Positions 32,310 to 45,453 of a stretch of 64,000 bases of DNA are shown here, one piece after another; the first letter of the stretch is position 1; each line of letters starts with the position of its first letter. The stretch is from Archivesica marissinica. Lineage: Eukaryota; Mollusca; Bivalvia; Venerida; Vesicomyidae. The notes under the pieces are model-generated. The model searched no databases. It saw nothing but the letters and a program-made list of their open reading frames with translations, and was not told the origin of the DNA. The translations under genes and the position numbers were made by a program. The stretch is from assembly GCA_014843695.1 (NCBI GenBank), contig CM026386.1:14140952-14204951 (forward strand). Direction: 5' to 3'.

Positions 32310-33640
32310 AATGAATTGAAACAAGATGGCCCCGATTCATTTTTTACCCTGGGGTCACCATTTTAACAACTTTGAAAGAGCATTGTACATCGATCATTCC
32401 TACCTAGTGTTGCCAAAATCTGACCGGTGGTTCATGAGCTGTTGATGATGAAGAATTTGTGTTATGCTTAGACGGTGGTCAAGTTTTATTCGCAATAACC
32501 TCCATTTTAACAAATCTGAATAGGACTAGCAGGGGCGTAGCCAGGAGGCAAATTATGTGCAGGCCCGGGTAAAGAATGTTGAGTGAGCGTAGCGAAGGAT
32601 GGTTGCTAGGTGGTCCGGCATACACCCCCGGAAGTTTTTAGGATGCAATTTCCAGCATTCTGCTGCATTTAAAAGACAAATTCGGACATGTTTTTATAAG
32701 AAATAAACATGATATATACATTTTTTTTGTCAATATGATGTGCAGGCCCGGGCCTTTTGGCCTAATGGCAGCTACGCGCCTGACTAGAACTGTGAAATTT
32801 GGCTACAATTGACCAAGCAGTTTGGGTGAAGAACACTTTTGAAATCTCTATAATAAAAGAAGGATCTTTTGACCGTTCAAATAATAATTGCATCAGAGTG
32901 ATCGGCTCATCAATATCCTCAATTTAATATATGACATGACCATTTTTGCTGAAAAATAAAATTTGACCCCTACTTGACCTCCTGGACCATTTTTAATCCC
33001 GGCGTCATCATTTGAACACCATTGAAAGAGCATTGTACATCGATCTTCCTACCAAGATTCGCTAAAATCCAGCTGGCGGTTCGTGAGAATATTGTTTTAG
33101 AATTTGTGCTATTTTTAGATGGCAGCCATTTTGGATTTCAGAGGAACTATTTTAACAACTTTGGAAAGCTTCACCTAAGGATCATACAAGTAGAGTTTCT
33201 TGAACATTAGCTGATCAGTTCGTGAGAAGACGTTGTAAAAGGTTGACCTTCTGACGGCCATCTCGTACAACGAAATAATTCGACATTGATGAAAAATGCA
33301 CTAGAGTGATCGCCACATCCATAACTATGATTTAATTTAATATGATGATCATATTTGCTCAAAAATATTATTTGACCATTACTTGACCTCCCGGGCCACA
33401 CCAATCCACAGGGTCATCATTGTAACAAATTTTAAAGAGCCTCCCAAGATTCGTCAAAATCCGGCTGGCGGTTCGAGAGAAGATTTTTTAATAATGTGTA
33501 CTATTTTTAGACAGCAGCCATCTTGGATTACAATATGACGCGATTTTAACAATTATGTAATCCCCCAACTACAGGTATTATGACCATAAATATGGGGATA
33601 GACCGAATGGTTACTGACGAGAAGACGTTGATGACGGACA
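32310..33640. repeat. diverged tandem repeat, roughly 380-530 bp units, about 3 copies
   Basis: The words GAAAGAGCATTGTACATCGAT, ATTCGTCAAAATCC, GGCGGTTCGTGAGAA and AGAGTGATCG recur in the same order at about 32370, 33020 and 33430. The first interval is lengthened by the hAT-like insertion. Units are well diverged, so the array is old. Confidence 0.6.
32530..32782. mobile_element. hAT-like MITE, 253 bp
   Basis: CAGGGGCGTAGCCAGGAGGC at the left and inverted CAGGCGCGTAGCTGCCATT at the right. The direct repeat ACTAG (32525-32529, 32783-32787) is shorter than the 8 bp expected of hAT. GCAGGCCCGGG occurs near both ends in the same orientation. Confidence 0.65.
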
Positions 33641-33775
33641 GACACATTGTGGTAACAATATCTCACATGATCAGTGCGAATACAATCGGAGGAGCAGGCA
33701 CAGTGCAAGAACCATAACTCTCTGCTTAATACCAGTCTAGTTATCTCCAGACGAACCTTCCCGATTTACACCCCA

Positions 33776-34062
33776 TTTTAACCCGATCTCCCTCTCGCGG
33801 AGCCAACCATCCCGATTCACACCCCATTATAACCCCATTATAACCCCATTATAACCCGATCCTCCCTCTCGTGGAGCCAACCTTCCCGATTCACACCCCA
33901 TTATAACCCCATTATAACCCGATCCTCCCTCTCGTGGAGCCAACCTTCCCGATTCACACTCCATTATAACCCCATTATAACCTGATCCTCCCTCTCGCGG
34001 AGCCAACCTTCCTGATTCACACCCCATTATAACCCCATTATAACACGATCCTCCCTCTCGCG
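33776..34062. repeat. 63-bp tandem repeat, about 4-5 copies
   Basis: Units combine CCTCCCTCTCGTGGAGCCAA with one to three CCCCATTATAA blocks. The minus frame MGCESGRLAPREGG is only the unit translated. Confidence 0.93.
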
Positions 34063-34159
34063 AACCTCATTGTCCCGTTTCGAGAAAAAAATCCATGTTA
34101 TATTCTGGGCAATGAACCATATCATTGTTTTGAGCATGTAGGCATGTAAATTTTTGCAA

Positions 34160-36252
34160 ATGCCGTAAGCGATAATGCCCATAAGCGATAATACCCATAA
34201 GTGATAATGCTGTAAGTGCTAATGCTGTAAGTGATAATGCCCATAAGCGATAATGCCCATAAGTGATAATGCTCATAAGCGATAATGCCCATAAGCGATA
34301 ATGCTGTAAGTGATAATGCCCATAAGCGATAATGCCCATAAGCGATAATACCCATAAGCGATAATGCCCATAAGTGATAATGCCCATAAGTGATAATGCC
34401 CATAAGTGATAATGCCCATAAGTGATAATGCCCATAAGCGATAATGCCCATAAGCGATAATGCTGTAAGTGATAATGCCCATAAGTGATAATGCCCATAA
34501 GTGATAATGCCCATAAGTGATAATGCCCATAAGTGATAATGCCCATAAGCGATAATGCCCATAAGCGATAATGCTGTAAGTGATAATGCCCATAAGTGAT
34601 AATGCGTAATGATAATGCTGTAAGTGATAATGCCCATAAGCAATAATGCCCATAAGCGATAATACCCATAAGCGATAATGCTGTAAGTGATAATGCCCAT
34701 AAGCGATAATGCTGTAAGTGATAATGCCCATAAGCAATAATGCCCATAAGCGATAATACCCATAAGTGATAATGCTGTAAGTGATAATGCTGTAAGTGAT
34801 AATGCTGTAAGTGATAATGCCCATAAGCGATAATGCCCATAAGTGATAATGCCCATAAGTGATAATGCTGTAAGTGATAATGCCCATAAGTGATAATGCC
34901 CATAGGCAATAATGCTGTAAGTGATAATGCCCATAAGCGATAATGCTGTAAGTGATAATGCCCATAAGTGATAATGCCCATAAGCGATAATGCTCTAAGT
35001 GATAATGCTGTAAGTGATAATGCTGTAAGTGATAATGCCCATAAGTGATAATGCTGTAAGTGATAATGCCCATAAGTGATAATGCCCATAAGTGATAATG
35101 CTCTAAGTGATAATGCTGTAAGTGATAATGCTCTAAGTGATTATGCTGTAAGTGATAATGCCCTAAGTGATAATGCTGTAATGATAATGCTGTAAGTGAT
35201 AATGCCCATAAGTGATAATGCTGTAAGTGATAATGCCCATAAGTGATAATGCCCATAAGTGATAATGCTGTAAGTGATAATGCTGTAAGTGATAATGCTC
35301 TAAGTGATAATGCTCTAAGTGATAATGCTGTAAGTGATAATACCCATAAGTGATAATGCTCTAAGTGATAATGCTGTAAGTGATAATGCTATAAGTGATA
35401 ATGCTCTAAGTGATAATGCTGTAAGTGATAATGCCATAAGTGATAATGCTGTAAGTGATACTGTCCATAAGTGATAATGCTGTAAGTGATAATGCTCTAA
35501 GTGATAATGCTGTAAGTGATAATGCTGTAAGTGATAATGCCCATAAGTGATACTGTCCATAAGCGATAATGCTGTAAGTGATAATGCTGTAAGTGATAAT
35601 ACCCATAAGTGATACTGCCCATAAGTGATAATGCCCATAAGTGATAATGCTGTAAGCGATAATGTCCATAAGCGATAATGCCCATAAGCGATAATGCTGT
35701 AAGTGATAATGCTGTAAGTGATAATGCCCATAAGCGATAATGCTGTAAGCGATAATGCTGTAAGCGATAATGTCCATAAGCGATAATGCCCATAAGTGAT
35801 AATGCCCATAAGTGATAATGCTGTAAGCGATAATGTCCATAAGCGATAATGCCCATAAGCGATAATGCTGTAAGTGATAATGCTGTAAGTGATAATGCCC
35901 ATAAGCGATAATGCTGTAAGCGATAATGCTGTAAGCGATAATGTCCATAAGCGATAATGCCCATAAGTGATAATGCCCATAAGTGATAATGCTGTAAGCG
36001 ATAATGTCCATAAGCGATAATGCCCATAAGCGATAATGCTGTAAGTGATAATGCTGTAAGTGATAATGCCCATAAGCGATAATGCCCATAAGTGATAATG
36101 CCCATAAGTGATAATGCTGTAAGCGATAATGCTGTAAGTGATAATGCCCATAAGCGATAATGCCCATAAGTGATAATGCCCATAAGTGATAATGCCCATA
36201 AGTGATAATGCCCATAAGTGATAATGTCCATAAGCGATAATGCTGTAAGCGT
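34160..36252. repeat. 15/16-bp minisatellite, 2.1 kb
   Basis: Two monomers alternate: GCCCATAAGTGATAAT (16) and GCTGTAAGTGATAAT (15), with CGATAAT and CTCTAAG variants; about 130 in total. A block starting GCTGTAAGCGATAATGTCC repeats at 35649, 35820 and 35991, exactly 171 bp apart. All minus-strand frames stay open for 244-340 codons; not genes. Confidence 0.96.
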
Positions 36253-36362
36253 CGAAACAGTCGATTATTGCTATATTTTCTTGCTTGAAATAGAAATGTG
36301 AAAGTAATGACGACGTATGGCGGAGATACCAAAAAAACTCAAAATATTGATTTACAATTATA

Positions 36363-36575
36363 TTAACTGGTCCATGATATTCTTAGACCAATAAATGAAT
36401 AAGAAAATTACATTCGGACCAGTTCATTTATCAAGATGGGTAATTTTGTCTAAAATTAGTAATACTACTGGCAAAAAGTGCAGATCCTGATGAGACGGCT
36501 CATCACGAGCCGGCTCATCTGGATCTACACTTTTTGTAAGCCTATATTCTCGGTCTGTGGTGTTGAAAGGGTTAA
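36363..36575 (-). mobile_element. TTAA MITE family A, one end truncated
   Basis: In reverse orientation; the right end reads TGGTGTTGAAAGGGTTAA. At the left the first about 30 bases are missing but TTAA (36363-36366) still abuts. Confidence 0.88.
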
Positions 36576-36771
36576 AGCAGCACTATACTTATCGTATGGA
36601 ATAAAACATATTTTAAAATTAAAATTTTATGTATACGTAGCAATGCTGCTATACATTCTTCCATTATAATTTGTATAATCATTTTCATTTAGTGTTGTTT
36701 TTTTCAAATACGAAACCAAAAGTAGGACTTTCTCAGATTCGGTCTGTCATGCACTTGCGTACATTTGGTAA
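36576..36771. repeat. dispersed repeat, left part of the 44871-45453 element
   Basis: It shares CGTAGCAATGCTGCTA, then a CATTC / TTTGTAT region and GAAACC(A/G)AAAGTA(G/C)GACTTTC with 44880-45060. The similarity ends where the 37-bp array begins. Confidence 0.6.
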
Positions 36772-39700
36772 TATCCTTGTACAGTACTCTCATGGACCTG
36801 TATAGTAGTATCCTTGTACAGTACTCTCATGGACCTGTATAGTAGTATCCTCATACAATACTCTCATGGACCTGTAGAGTAGTATCCTCATACAATACTC
36901 TCATGGACCTGTATAGTAGTATCCTCATACAGTACTCTCATGGACCGGTATAGTAGTATCCTCATACAGTACTCTCATGGACCTGTAGAGTAGTATCCTC
37001 ATACAGTACTCTCATGGACCTGTATAGTAGTATCCTCATACAGTACTCTCATGGACCTGTAGAGTAGTATCCTCATACAGTACTCTCATGGACCTGTATA
37101 GTAGTATCCTCATACAGTACTCTCATGGACCTGTATAGTAGTATCCTTGTACGGTACTCTCATGGACCTGTATAGTAGTATCCTTGTACAATACTCTCAT
37201 GGACCTGTATAGTAGTATCCTCATACAATACTCTCATGGACCTGTAGAATAGTATCCTCATACAATACTCTCATGGATCTGTAGAATAGTATCCTCAGAC
37301 AATACTCTCATGGACCTGTAGAGTAGTATCCTCATACAGTACTCTCATGGACCTGTATAGTAGTATCCACATACAGTACTCTCATGGACCTGTATAGTAG
37401 TATCCTCATACAGTACTCTCATGGACCTGTAGAGTAGTATCCTCGTACAGTACTCTCATGGACCTGTATAGTAGTATCCTCATACAGTACTCTCATGGAC
37501 CTGTATAGTAGTATCCTCATACAATACTCTCATGGACCTGTATAGTAGTATCCTCATACAATACTCTCATGGACCTGTATAGTAGTATCCTCATACAGTA
37601 CTCTCATGGACCTGTATAGTAGTATCCTCATACAATACTCTCATGGACCTGTAGAGTAGTATCCTCATACAATACTCTCATGGACCTGTATAGTAGTATC
37701 CTCGTACAGTACTCTCATGGACCTGTATAGTAGTATCCTCGTACAGTACTCTCATGGACCTGTATAGTAGTATCCTCGTACAGTACTCTCATGGACCTGA
37801 ATAGTAGTATCCTCATACAGTACTCTCATGGACCTGTAGAGTAGTATCCTCATACAGTACTCTCATGGACCTGTAGAGTAGTATCCTCATACAGTACTCT
37901 CATAGACCTGTATAGTAGTATCCTCATACAGTACTCTCATGGACCGGTATAGTAGTATCCTTATACAATACTCTCATGGACCTGTAGAGTAGTATCCTTG
38001 TACAGTACTCTCATGGACTTGTATAGTAGTATCCTCATACAGTACTCTCATGGACCAGTATAGTAGTATCCTCATACAATACTCTCATGGATCTGTAGAG
38101 TAGTATCCTCATACAGTACTCTCATGGACCTGTAGAGTAGTATCCTCATACAGTACTCTCATGGACCTGTAGAGTAGTATCCTCGTACAGTACTCTCATG
38201 GACCTATAGAGTAGTATCCTCATACAGTACTCTCATGGACCTGTATAGTAGTATCCTCATACAGTACTCTCATGGACCTGTATAGTAGTATCCTCATACA
38301 GTACTCTTATGGACCTGTATAGTAGTATCCTCATACAATACTCTCATGGACCTGTTGTGTAGTATCCTCATACAGTACTCTCATGGACCTGTATAGTAGT
38401 ATCCTCATACAGTACTCTCATGGACCTGTAGAGTAGTATCCTCATACAGTACTCTCATGGACCTGTATAGTAGTATCCTCATACAGTACTCTCATGGACC
38501 TGTATAGTAGTATCCTCATACAGTACTCTCATGGACCTGTAGAGTAGTATCCTCATACAGTACTCTCATGGACCTGTATAGTAGTATCCTCATACAGTAC
38601 TCTCATGGACCTGTATAGTAGTATCCTCATACAGTACTCTCATGGACCTGTAGAGTAGTATCCTCATACAGTACTCTCATGGACCTGTATAGTAGTATCC
38701 TCATACAGTACTCTCATGGACCTGTATAGTAGTATCCTCATACAGTACTCTCATGGACCTGTAGAGTAGTATCCTCATACAGTACTCTCATGGACCTGTA
38801 TAGTAGTATCCTCATACAGTACTCTCAAGGACCTGTATAGCAATATCCTCATACAGTACTCTCATGGACCTGTAGAATAGTATCCTTGTACAGTACTCTC
38901 ATGGACCTGTATAATAGTATCCTCATACAGTACTCTCATGGACCTGTATAATAGTATCCTCATACAGTACTCTCATGGACCTGTATAATATTATCCTCAT
39001 ACAGTACTCTCATGGACCTGTAGAGTAGTATCCTTGTACAGTACTCTCATGGACCTGTAGAGTAGTATCCTTGTACAGTACTATCATGGACCTGTATAAT
39101 AGTATCCTCATACAGTACTCTCATGGACCTGTAGAGTACTATCCTCATACAGTACTCTCATGGACCTGTATAGTAGTATCCTCATACAGTACTCTCATGG
39201 ACCTGTAGAATAGTATCCTCATACAGTACTCTCATGGACCTGTAGAGTAGTATCCTCATACAGTACTCTCATGGAGCTGTATAATAGTATCCTCATACAG
39301 TACTCGCATGGACCTGTAGAGTAGTATCCTCATACAGTACTCTCATGGACCTGTATAGTAGTATCCTCACACAGTACTCTCATGGACCTGTATAGTAGTA
39401 TCCTCATACAGTACTCTCATGGACCTGTATAGTAGTATCCTCATACAGTACTCTCATGGACCTGTATAGTAGTATCCTCACACAGTACTCTCATGGACCT
39501 GTAGAGTAGTATCCTCATAAAATACTCTCATGGACCTGTAGAGTAGTATCCTCATAAAATACTATCATGGACCTGTATAGTAGTATCCTCATACAATACT
39601 CTCATGGACCTGTATAGTAGTATCCTCATACAATACTCTCATGGACCTGTATAGTAGTATCCTCATACAGTACTCTCATGGACCTGTATAGTAGTATCCT

Positions 39701-41662
39701 CATACAATACTCTCATGGACCTGTAGAATAGTATCCTCATACAGTACTATCATGGACCTGTAGAGTAGTATCCTCATACAGTACTCTCATGGACCTGTAT
39801 AGTAGTATCCTCATACAATATTCTCATGGACCTGTAGAATAGTATCCTCATACAGTACTATCATGGACCTGTAGAGTAGTATCCTCATACAGTACTCTCA
39901 TGGACCTGTATAATAGTATCCTCATACAGTACTCTCATGGACCTGTATAGTAGTATCCTCATACAGTACTCTCATGGACCTGTATAGTAGTATCCTCATA
40001 CAGTACTCTCATGGACCTGTAGAGTAGTATCCTCATACAGTACTCTCATGGACCTGTAGAATAGTATCCTTGTACAGTACTCTCATGGACCTGTATAGTA
40101 GTATCCTTGTACAGTACTCTCATGGACCTGTTGTGTAGTATCCTTGTACAGTACTCTCATGGACCTGTTGTGTAGTATCCACATACAGTACTCTCATGGA
40201 CCTGTTGTGTAGTATCCTCATACAGTACTCTCATTGACCTGTTGTGTAGTATCCTCATACAGTACTCTCATGGACCTGTATAGTAGTATCCTTGTACAGT
40301 ACTCTCATGGACCTGTTGTGTAGTATCCTCGTACAGTACTCTCATGGACCTGTTGTATAGTATCCTCATACAGTACTCTCATGGACCTGTAGAGTAGTAT
40401 CCTCATACAGTACTCTCATGGACCTGTATAGTAGTATCCTCATACAGTACTCTCATGGACCTGTATAGTAGTATCCTCATACAGTACTCTCATGGACCTG
40501 TATAGTAGTATCCTCATACAGTACTCTCATGGACCTGTATAGTAGTATCCTCATACAGTACTCTCATGGACCTGTATAGTACTATCATGGACCTGTATAG
40601 TAGTATCCTCATATAGTACTCTCATGGACCTGTAGAGTAGTATCCTCATACAGTACTCTCATGGACCTGTATAGTAGTATCCTCATACAGTACTCTCATG
40701 GACCTGTATAGTAGTATCCTTGTACAGTACTCTCATGGACCTGTTGTGTAGTATCCTCATACAGTACTCTCATGGACCTGTTGTGTAGTATCCTCATACA
40801 GTACTCTCATGGACCTGTTGTGTAGTATCCTCATACAGTACTCTCATGGACCTGTATAGTAGTATCCTTATACAGTACTCTCATGGACCTGTTGTGTAGT
40901 ATCCTCGTACAGTACTCTCATGGACCTGTTGTATAGTATCCTCATACAGTACTCTCATGGACCTGTAGAGTAGTATCCTCATACAGTACTCTCATGGACC
41001 TGTAGAGTAGTATCCTCACACAGTACTCTCATGGACCTGTAGAGTAGTATCCTCATACAGTACTCTCATGGACCTGTAAAGTAGTATCCTCATACAGTAC
41101 TCTCATGGACCTGTAGAGTAGTATCCTCATACAGTACTCTCATGGACCTGTATAGTAGTATCCTCATACAGTACTCTCATGGACCTGTATAGTAGTATCC
41201 TCATACAGTACTCTCATGGACCTGTATAGTACTCTCATGGACCTGTATAGTAGTATCCTCATATAGTACTCTCATGGACCTGTAGAGTAGTATCCTCATA
41301 CAGTACTCTCATGGACCTGTAGAGTAGTATCCTCATACAGTACTCTCATGGACCTGTATAGTAGTATCCTCATACAGTACTCTCATGGACCTGTATAGTA
41401 GTATCCTTGTACAGTACTCTCATGGACCTGTAGAGTAGTATCCTCATACTTTACTCTCATGGACCTGTATAGTAGTATCCTCATACAGTACTCTCATTGA
41501 CCTGTAGTGCACTATCCTCATACAATACTCTCATGGACCTGTATAGTAGTATCCTCATACAGTACTCTCATGGACCTGTATAGTAGTATCCTCATACAGT
41601 ACTCTCATGGACATGTTGTACTGTAAGGTAGTATCCTCATAAAGTACTGTCATGAACCTGTG
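36772..41662. repeat. 37-bp satellite array, 4.9 kb
   Basis: The unit begins CCTCATACAGTACTCTCATG and continues with GACCTGTATAGTAGTAT; about 130 copies. Variants are few and fall at fixed sites (CAG/CAA, TATAG/TAGAG, CATA/TGTA, TTGTGT). Shortened units near 40571 and 41221, and TGTTGTATAG at 40351 and 40927, mark block duplications of about 580-650 bp. Stops in every frame. Confidence 0.97.
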
Positions 41663-41874
41663 ATACTGGCAATGGTTTAACCATGGACAAAACATAGTCA
41701 AAGCTTTCTTCCTCAAATTTACACATGCAGTTAATGTTTATTTAATCCTTAAACAATGTCTAAATATACGACATGGCAAACACATGTGTGAATATATAGC
41801 AGCTGGTCACTCAAGTTATCACTAGTAATGTACATTAATCATAATGTACAGTGTGTGCAGAAAGTTAATTTAGT

Positions 41875-42121
41875 TTAACCCTTTCAACCCCACAGGCCTC
41901 TAAATAGGCTTATGAAAAGTGTAGATCCAGATGAGCCGGCTCGTGACGAGCTGTCTCATCAGGATCTGCACTTTTTTGCCAGTAATAATTATTACTATTT
42001 TTAGATAAAATTACCCATTTTGATCAATGAACTGGTCCAAAGGTAATTTTCTTATTGAATTTATTGGTCTAAAAATATCATGCACCAGTCCATGTCAGTT
42101 ACTTGGGGTTGAAAGGGTTAA
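41875..42121 (+). mobile_element. TTAA MITE family A
   Basis: TTAACCCTTTCAACCCC to GGGGTTGAAAGGGTTAA: the TIRs are perfect for 17 bp, the best pair in the window. Confidence 0.94.
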
Positions 42122-42498
42122 ACTGTAATTTATTCAAATGCATTTTTTTATATAAAAGTACAAGCATATAATTATAGCATTTGACAATGTATGTGGATGT
42201 CATCAACAAAACATATATATATAGGATCTTTCCTTTTGGTGAGTTTAATTGCAAAAAATTGAGTGTAAGATCCTTTTATCACATTACCATAGTAACATTA
42301 CCATAGCGCGCTCGTTTTAATAAATAAACGCTGCTACTTCCATTTGGGCGCCAAGTGTCAGCGCGAATTCTCATGATATCACTAAATTGCCGCGACATCA
42401 CTACGCAAAGCAGCGTTATATTTATGTTTTTAAACAGCGTTGTAATTGCTTTCTTAACGTTATGATATATAGAAATATGCATAATTTAATGTTTAATA
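42122..42498. other. non-coding stretch
   Basis: A 67-codon minus frame (42279-42482) shows no recognised domain. Confidence 0.45.
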
Positions 42499-42500
42499 TA

Positions 42501-44357
42501 CAGTAAACACCCTCTATGCGACCACCCCGATTTCGAGACCACTCCGCTATTGCGAACGATTTTTTTCAAAACGGAATATTTCACTATATATGTCAATGGT
42601 CGTTGACCCCGATAACCAGACCACCCCGTTATTCCGTAATACGACCAGTTAATTCAGACAAATGCCAATAATCCTATGCTAATTGACCTTTCTGCAAACG
42701 CTACTTAGGCATGCCCCCCATAGTTACCGGTGATCGCTGTAACCACGCGAGACAAGCTATCTAACAAAATGGCGTCTAACGCAGTCCTGCATCGAGTTAA
42801 TGTAGATAAATTCTGTTGAATTTCTCGGTTTTATTTCACCCAGATAAGAATATCTCATTGAAAGCAAGACAGCAATGGTTTAAGTTTTTCAGTGATGGTT
42901 ATTTCTCTAAAGTACAGATATATTTAACGGTTGAGGACGTGCTAAGTGTTCATGGAAAATGCTTTCGCAGTCAACGGAAGAGTGAACAACCATATCGTGT
43001 CAACTTTGACATCAAAAGAAATGAAATATGCCACCGTCTTGAGAGACTCGACCCTATGCCTCCTAGAAGACTCGAACATTAGGCCCAAAAACTGAACACC
43101 AGTACGTTCACTGAGCTAATATGGGAATCCCACAGCTCTGCACATGCATAGGTACTATTACTACTATCTGATCCGTAGTCCACCATCCACGACAATATGT
43201 ATGAACCACATGTATAATTTTAATCACCATTATACTCACATATCTCTTGTGAACAGTAAATCTATAAATGCAGAATATATTTTTTCGAAATATTTTATTA
43301 TGCATAAATAAATTAATTTCAACTTACTTTTGTGCAAATATATCTGTTTGCATTAATTTTGGATGTATTCAGCTGGTCGTTTAATTCACCTTAGACATGT
43401 TTCAAGATTTGTCTTAGGTTTTGGAAATGGCACGAATTTAACGTCACCTATCAATCGATCTGGAAATCTACTATCACTGTAACTACATATTTTCACCATT
43501 GTCAATGACAGACAGCATTAATTAATTTCAGCATTAATTAATTTGTAATTATTTTTCAAAACATAATTTCAGATCACGATCACTCATTATCAGATTTGAT
43601 TAAAACGTTACTAAATAACTCGTTTGTCTGACAAACCGATAAAACAATGATTCGGTGTAGTAATCAATGCTATAATTATGTGCACACATTTTATAATTGA
43701 CCAATTAGCACAATCAGTGCTAAATTCCGATGTGCAATTTTGATCTTGATAATAGCAGTAGGCCCCTTTCGGGATATTATAACGTCGCGGTCTCTGTGAT
43801 GTACCGGTAGTCGATTAGTTGTTGATTACTCCCAATAAACAGTGTGACACGCTTAAATTTGATTGCTGTGTTTGCTAGAAAAGAATGACTATATGGGGTC
43901 TGTCGGTGTTTTTATAGATGCATTGTTTTTAAAGCAGCTGTCTGGTATTTTGTGGTTCATATACACACTTTTAGATTTGTCCAAGGATTTTGAAATGGGT
44001 TGAATTTAACGTCGATCACCAGGATATCGACTAATGTTGTACTATAACTAACCCACACACCAAAGCTATACATTTTCAACATCATTAAAACAATTTTAAA
44101 CCCGTATTTTCGATCAAATTCACGCCTTTTCAAAACAAATGGATTAACACAATTTACATTGTACTTTATTTTATTATTAATTAAAACAGAAAAACCAAAA
44201 AAAAAACTAAGAAATTATCATGTGTGAAAGTACATTGTACATGTAGCAAAATTATCATAATTTGATCTTCTTGACCAAACTCGATAAAGAGACCACCCCG
44301 CTAATAAGACAACTTTTTGGAAGTCCCATAGGTGGTCTTATTATAGGGGTTTTACTG
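42501..44357. mobile_element. pogo/Tigger-like TA element, 1.86 kb, degenerate
   Basis: CAGTAAACACCCTCTATGCG at the left and inverted CAGTAAAACCCCTATAATAA at the right, both followed by GACCACC. TA flanks at 42499-42500 and 44358-44359. GACCACCCCG repeats near both ends. The only frame of note (88 codons, 42816-43082) is not a transposase I recognise. Confidence 0.72.
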
Positions 44358-44485
44358 TACAAAGGATTATTCTCTCAACCAATGAGAATCTTTCCCGGTG
44401 TTATTACACGTGTGTACATACAATAAATTATGTGATGACACATGCAAACTTATGTGATAAATATATATATCCATCTTATGTTCAT

Positions 44486-44821
44486 TTAACCCATTCAACA
44501 CCAAGTAACTGACATGGACTGGTGCATGATATTTAACCCATTCAACACCAAGTAACTGACATGGACTGGTGCATGATATTTAACCCATTCAACACCAAGT
44601 AACTGACATGGACTGGTGCATGATATTTTCAGACCAATAAATTAATAAGAAAATTACATTTGGACCAGTTCATTTATCAAAATGGGTCATTTTTGTCTAA
44701 AAGTAGTAATATTACTGGCAAAAAGTGCAGATCCTGATGAGACGGCTCATCATGAGCCGGCTTATCAGGATTTACACTGTTTGTAAGCCTATTGCAAGGT
44801 CTGTGGTGTTGAAAGGGTTAA
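44486..44821 (-). mobile_element. TTAA MITE family A with one end triplicated
   Basis: The 3' end (plus-strand TTTAACCCATTCAACACCAA...) is present three times as 47-bp tandem units (44487-44627) before the normal body. The other end reads GGTGTTGAAAGGGTTAA. TTAA at 44486-44489 and 44818-44821. Confidence 0.92.
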
Positions 44822-44870
44822 AGAAACTAATTAGCAATTTAGCATAAGTGTGGATACCTTCCCCATTAAT

Positions 44871-45453
44871 GTAGCCTTACATCGTATGAAATAAAAGATA
44901 TTTGAAATATTCAATTTTTACGTATGGGTAGCAATGCTGCTACACATTCTAACATTATACTTTGTATGCTTATGTTCATTTGGTAAACAGTGTTTTTTTG
45001 CGATAAAACAAACTCGAAACCGAAAGTACGACTTTCCGAGTCGATCGGTCACGCATTTGTTTACAACCGGAACGCATCGTCCGCACTTGTTTACATTCGG
45101 AATGCATCGTCCCCATTTGTCCCACGTTGTCTTTTTAATTAAATTACTTGATATGTTGATTCATACCTCTGTTAGCTAAGTCTTTTAGGGAGGGGTTGGA
45201 CATTAGAGGAAGATAGATAGATAGTATTTCATGTTCAAAATATATACGCTGTTTTCTACATCCTCTGTTGTTTCACGCATGCGCACTGTACATGTTTACA
45301 TTTCGTGTGTTGATAAACAAATTCGCGTATACGACGGTTTATATTTATTGGAATGTTATCGTTTCTGAGTGACTATTTCGATTTTTGTAAACACACCCAT
45401 ATTAGTATTTATATTTTACCCAAAACATCCTTTATTACGATGTAATGCTGCTT
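44871..45453. mobile_element. probable DNA element with TTACATCGTA ends
   Basis: GTAGCCTTACATCGTATGAA at the left, inverted GCAGCATTACATCGTAATAA at the right, about 580 bp. No TSD fixed. The left 190 bp is shared with 36576-36771. Confidence 0.5.

Noticed and set aside
35649..36160. 171-bp period equal to the human alpha-satellite monomer length
   Set aside because: Here it is a block of eleven 15/16-bp units with no sequence similarity; the equal length is coincidence.
34067..36332. Minus-strand open frames of 244-340 codons (MGIITYGHYHL-type repeats)
   Set aside because: Several overlapping frames stay open at once because the 15/16-bp monomers lack stops in that strand; no start context, domain or codon bias.
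42816..43082. 88-codon frame in the pogo-like element as a transposase
   Set aside because: Too short, and no DDE, helix-turn-helix or CENP-B motif is visible.
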